Source: Chitinophagaceae bacterium (GTDB lineage Bacteria; Bacteroidota; Bacteroidia; Chitinophagales; Chitinophagaceae). Taken from it: a DNA stretch of 9,110 bases. Shown here piece after piece: positions 7,075-9,110 of this stretch (position 1 is the first letter of the stretch; each line of letters begins with the position of its first letter). The notes under the pieces were generated by a model, which had not been told where the DNA came from, ran no database searches, and was given only the letters and a program-made list of their open reading frames with translations. The DNA lies in NCBI GenBank assembly GCA_008080615.1, contig VIKJ01000061.1, positions 1-9,110 on the forward strand, in the 5' to 3' direction. A program made the position numbers and the translations under genes.

Positions 7075-7929
7075 ATGAATACGATTATCATACCCACCGA
7101 CTTTTCTACTACAGCTGCCAATGCAGCAGTTTATGCGGTTCATTTTGCCCATCAGGTAAAAGCAGAAAGAATATTGCTATTTCATGCATACGAATTACCT
7201 GTTGCCCTAGACCCTTTAATGCCTGGGGTGCAAATGTTGGAATTAGATTCTTACAAGGATACTGCCATAAATAATTTGGAAGCATTTAAATTGGATTTGC
7301 TAGCAAAGTTTCCCAACACCAATTTGATAGTGGATACGGTTGTAGAATATGGTTCTATTACGGGTGGATTAGAATTAATTGCATCCAGAGAAAAAATTGA
7401 ATTAATCATCATGGGTATAACTGGTGGTGGTGCTTTGGAAGAAACGTTGATAGGAAGTAATACCATTTCGGTAGCAGGCGCATTGGGTGTTCCTGTATTA
7501 ATTATACCGCCTAAATCTACTTTTGTAAAAGTAGAAAACATTATGTTGGCCTGTGATTTTAATCACCCAGACAAGTATATCCCTGTGAATTTAATTCGTC
7601 AATTAATCAATGATACAAAAGCTAAATTATTGGTATTTAATATTGAGGTAGACCTCGAAGAGTCCAATGCAAAATATCCTGCAAGTGTAATGGGAGAGGG
7701 CTTTGCAGTGCATACCTTACTTGAGGAGTTTAAGCCCGAATACTTTTTTATCAAGAACAAAGAGTATGTGGATGGGGTGAATGAATTTGCAGATTCACAT
7801 AAAGCAAATATGATCATTACCATACCTAAAAGGCATTCGTTTTTTGAAAAACTCTTCATTAAAAGCAGTACCAAAAAATTGGCCTTCCATACCCATTTGC
7901 CTTTATTGGTAGTACATAAAAAACAATAA
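7075..7929 (+). CDS. Universal stress protein, tandem UspA domains
   Basis: This 284-residue cytoplasmic protein has two Usp-type alpha/beta units. Unit 1 (about 1-146) opens with the typical IIIPTDFS strand and carries a complete nucleotide-binding motif G-x2-G-x9-G-S, with Gly114, Gly117, Gly127 and Ser128. It ends in GVPVLIIPP. Unit 2 (about 153-281) has the matching ENIMLACDFN strand and ends in LPLLVVHK, but where the glycine motif should lie (about 248-266) the sequence is IPKRHSFFEKLFIKSSTKK with no glycines. It therefore probably does not bind ATP in that way. Tandem Usp proteins of 270-290 residues are common in Bacteroidota. The exact role is not known; family members respond to starvation, redox or membrane stress. 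The gene is single, with its own upstream region after a terminator, and its TAA abuts the stop codon of the convergent nadE. Confidence 0.92.
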   Translation: MNTIIIPTDFSTTAANAAVYAVHFAHQVKAERILLFHAYELPVALDPLMPGVQMLELDSYKDTAINNLEAFKLDLLAKFPNTNLIVDTVVEYGSITGGLELIASREKIELIIMGITGGGALEETLIGSNTISVAGALGVPVLIIPPKSTFVKVENIMLACDFNHPDKYIPVNLIRQLINDTKAKLLVFNIEVDLEESNAKYPASVMGEGFAVHTLLEEFKPEYFFIKNKEYVDGVNEFADSHKANMIITIPKRHSFFEKLFIKSSTKKLAFHTHLPLLVVHKKQ

Positions 7930-9110
7930 TTAATTCAGGTATTTTCCTACAATGGGTACTCTTCTTCCAACTCCAAATGCTTTGGGAGAGATACGTATGA
8001 TAGGGCAGAACTGATTGCGCTTGTATTCGTTATTGTTCACCATTTTCAATGTGCGATTTACCAATGCGGCATCAAATCCCAATGCTTTAATTTCTGCAGG
8101 TCCTTTTCTTTTCTCTATATATTGATACAAAAGCTTGTCGAGTATTTCATAATCTGGCAAGCTATCACTGTCTTTTTGATTGGGCCTTAGTTCTGCACTT
8201 GGGGCTTTGGTAATGATATGGGTTGGGATTATTTCTTTATTACGATTAATATATTGGGCCAATGCATACACTTGTAATTTATAACAGTCTCCCAAAACGC
8301 CCAAACCACCAGCCATATCTCCATACAATGTACCATAGCCTGTGGCCAATTCACTTTTATTAGACGTGTTTAATAATATGTAGCCAAATTTATTGGCAAT
8401 GGCCATTAAGATATTTCCCCTGCTACGGCTTTGTATATTTTCTTCGGCCAATGAAAAAGGAAGGTCTTTGAATAATGGGCTAAGGGTGTTTAAAAAACTT
8501 TCGTAAACCTCATTAATTTGAATGATATCATAGGGGTTATTCAAATTTTTACTCAATTCAACTGCATCATTCACAGAATGTTCTGTAGAATAAGGAGAGG
8601 GCATTAAAATAGCGCGAACATTTTCTGCACCTAAAGCATCACATGCCAATGCCAATGTTACAGCAGAATCAATGCCTCCAGAAGAACCAATTAGGGCTTT
8701 TTTGAATCCCATTTTATTAAAGTAATCTTTAATGCCCAATATTAAGGCTTGGTAAATCTGTTCTATGTTTAAGTTTTCTTCTAGTGTTTCAGGATTTAAT
8801 TCTTTATCAGGTACATGGCTAGCAGGTTCTATTATAGGTTCAAGAATACTGCCATCATCATTTAGGTTTACTTCTACCAAAGCATCTTCAAATAGGGGTA
8901 ATGCTTTGCAAAGATTCGCATCTTTGTCAAAAACCAGTGAAGCGCCATCAAACACAATTTCAGTTTGGCTACCAACGGCGTTGCAATAAAACAACGGAAT
9001 TTTATATTTCAGCACATTTGCTTTGATCACCGCCTTTCTGTCTTCATCATGTGTGTAATCGAATGGAGAAGCGCTTAGGTTGAGCATGATATCTGGTTGT
9101 TGGCTCATCA
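7930..9110 (-). CDS. nadE: Glutamine-dependent NAD+ synthetase (5' partial; end of glutaminase domain plus full synthetase domain)
   Basis: The enzyme amidates nicotinic acid adenine dinucleotide to NAD+ with ATP, using ammonia released from glutamine by an N-terminal nitrilase-like domain. The gene runs off the right edge. The visible Met codon (9106-9108) sits inside the glutaminase domain and is not the start. The remaining glutaminase part shows NLSASPF (10-16), YCNAVG (41-46) and FDGAS (53-57), numbered from that Met. The Glu-Lys-Cys catalytic triad should lie beyond the window. The synthetase domain follows: the SSGGIDSA pyrophosphatase loop (142-149), IQSRSRGN (225-232), NTSNKSELATGYGTLYGD (247-264), and KAPSAELRPNQKDSDSLPDY (301-320). 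It ends in GRRVPIVGKYLN. The presence of glutaminase sequence shows the glutamine-dependent form rather than the short ammonia-dependent form. The gene is convergent with the stress-protein gene, with no spacer. Confidence 0.96.
   Translation of the reverse strand, partial: MSQQPDIMLNLSASPFDYTHDEDRKAVIKANVLKYKIPLFYCNAVGSQTEIVFDGASLVFDKDANLCKALPLFEDALVEVNLNDDGSILEPIIEPASHVPDKELNPETLEENLNIEQIYQALILGIKDYFNKMGFKKALIGSSGGIDSAVTLALACDALGAENVRAILMPSPYSTEHSVNDAVELSKNLNNPYDIIQINEVYESFLNTLSPLFKDLPFSLAEENIQSRSRGNILMAIANKFGYILLNTSNKSELATGYGTLYGDMAGGLGVLGDCYKLQVYALAQYINRNKEIIPTHIITKAPSAELRPNQKDSDSLPDYEILDKLLYQYIEKRKGPAEIKALGFDAALVNRTLKMVNNNEYKRNQFCPIIRISPKAFGVGRRVPIVGKYLN

Noticed and set aside
7251..7874. 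Open frames antisense to the universal stress protein gene
   Set aside because: They lie inside a well-supported gene, have no recognisable domains, and no promoter or start context marks them out.
1..9110. Mobile element, CRISPR array, tRNA or rRNA, phage or defence system
   Set aside because: I saw no transposase, integrase, regularly spaced repeats, RNA-gene sequence, terminal inverted repeats or defence-type domains. Nearly all of the window is coding sequence of recognisable housekeeping or envelope genes.

Overview
The window looks like ordinary chromosomal sequence from a member of the Bacteroidota, most likely a Chitinophagaceae-type bacterium. The base composition is AT-rich. There are two large outer-membrane proteins of types typical of this phylum, and the start codons lack clear Shine-Dalgarno sequences. 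Ahead of the thiolase gene sits a perfect match to the Bacteroidota -7 promoter element TAnnTTTG. The family-level assignment is inference from protein style and is less secure than the phylum.

The window carries seven protein genes, and two of them are cut by the window edges. Bases 1-3778 (+) hold the C-terminal part of an outer-membrane beta-barrel protein with Omp85-like motifs. It is followed 33 bp later by a complete 798-residue DUF5686/carboxypeptidase-regulatory-like outer-membrane protein, and the two are probably one transcription unit. Bases 3782-5701 (-) hold pyrD (quinone-dependent dihydroorotate dehydrogenase), followed after 3 bp by a TerC-family membrane protein. Bases 5760-6935 (+) hold a thiolase, divergent from pyrD and closed by a strong intrinsic terminator (6955-6988). 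Bases 7075-7929 (+) hold a tandem-domain universal stress protein. Bases 7930-9110 (-) hold most of a glutamine-dependent NAD+ synthetase whose N-terminus lies beyond the window.

The genes do not form one pathway. They combine envelope proteins, pyrimidine synthesis, a metal- or membrane-associated transporter-like protein, acyl-CoA metabolism, stress response and NAD synthesis. Gene packing is tight: both tail-to-tail junctions have almost no spacer (3 bp and 0 bp) and no visible terminator. The only intergenic stretches with room for regulation are 5702-5759 and 6936-7074.

I saw no mobile element, CRISPR array, RNA gene, phage gene or defence system, and no convincing sign of a new biological system. 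The points worth a second look are modest: start-codon ambiguity in pyrD, a start-stop-start triplet ahead of the DUF5686 gene, the bare convergent junctions, and the pairing of two different outer-membrane barrels.
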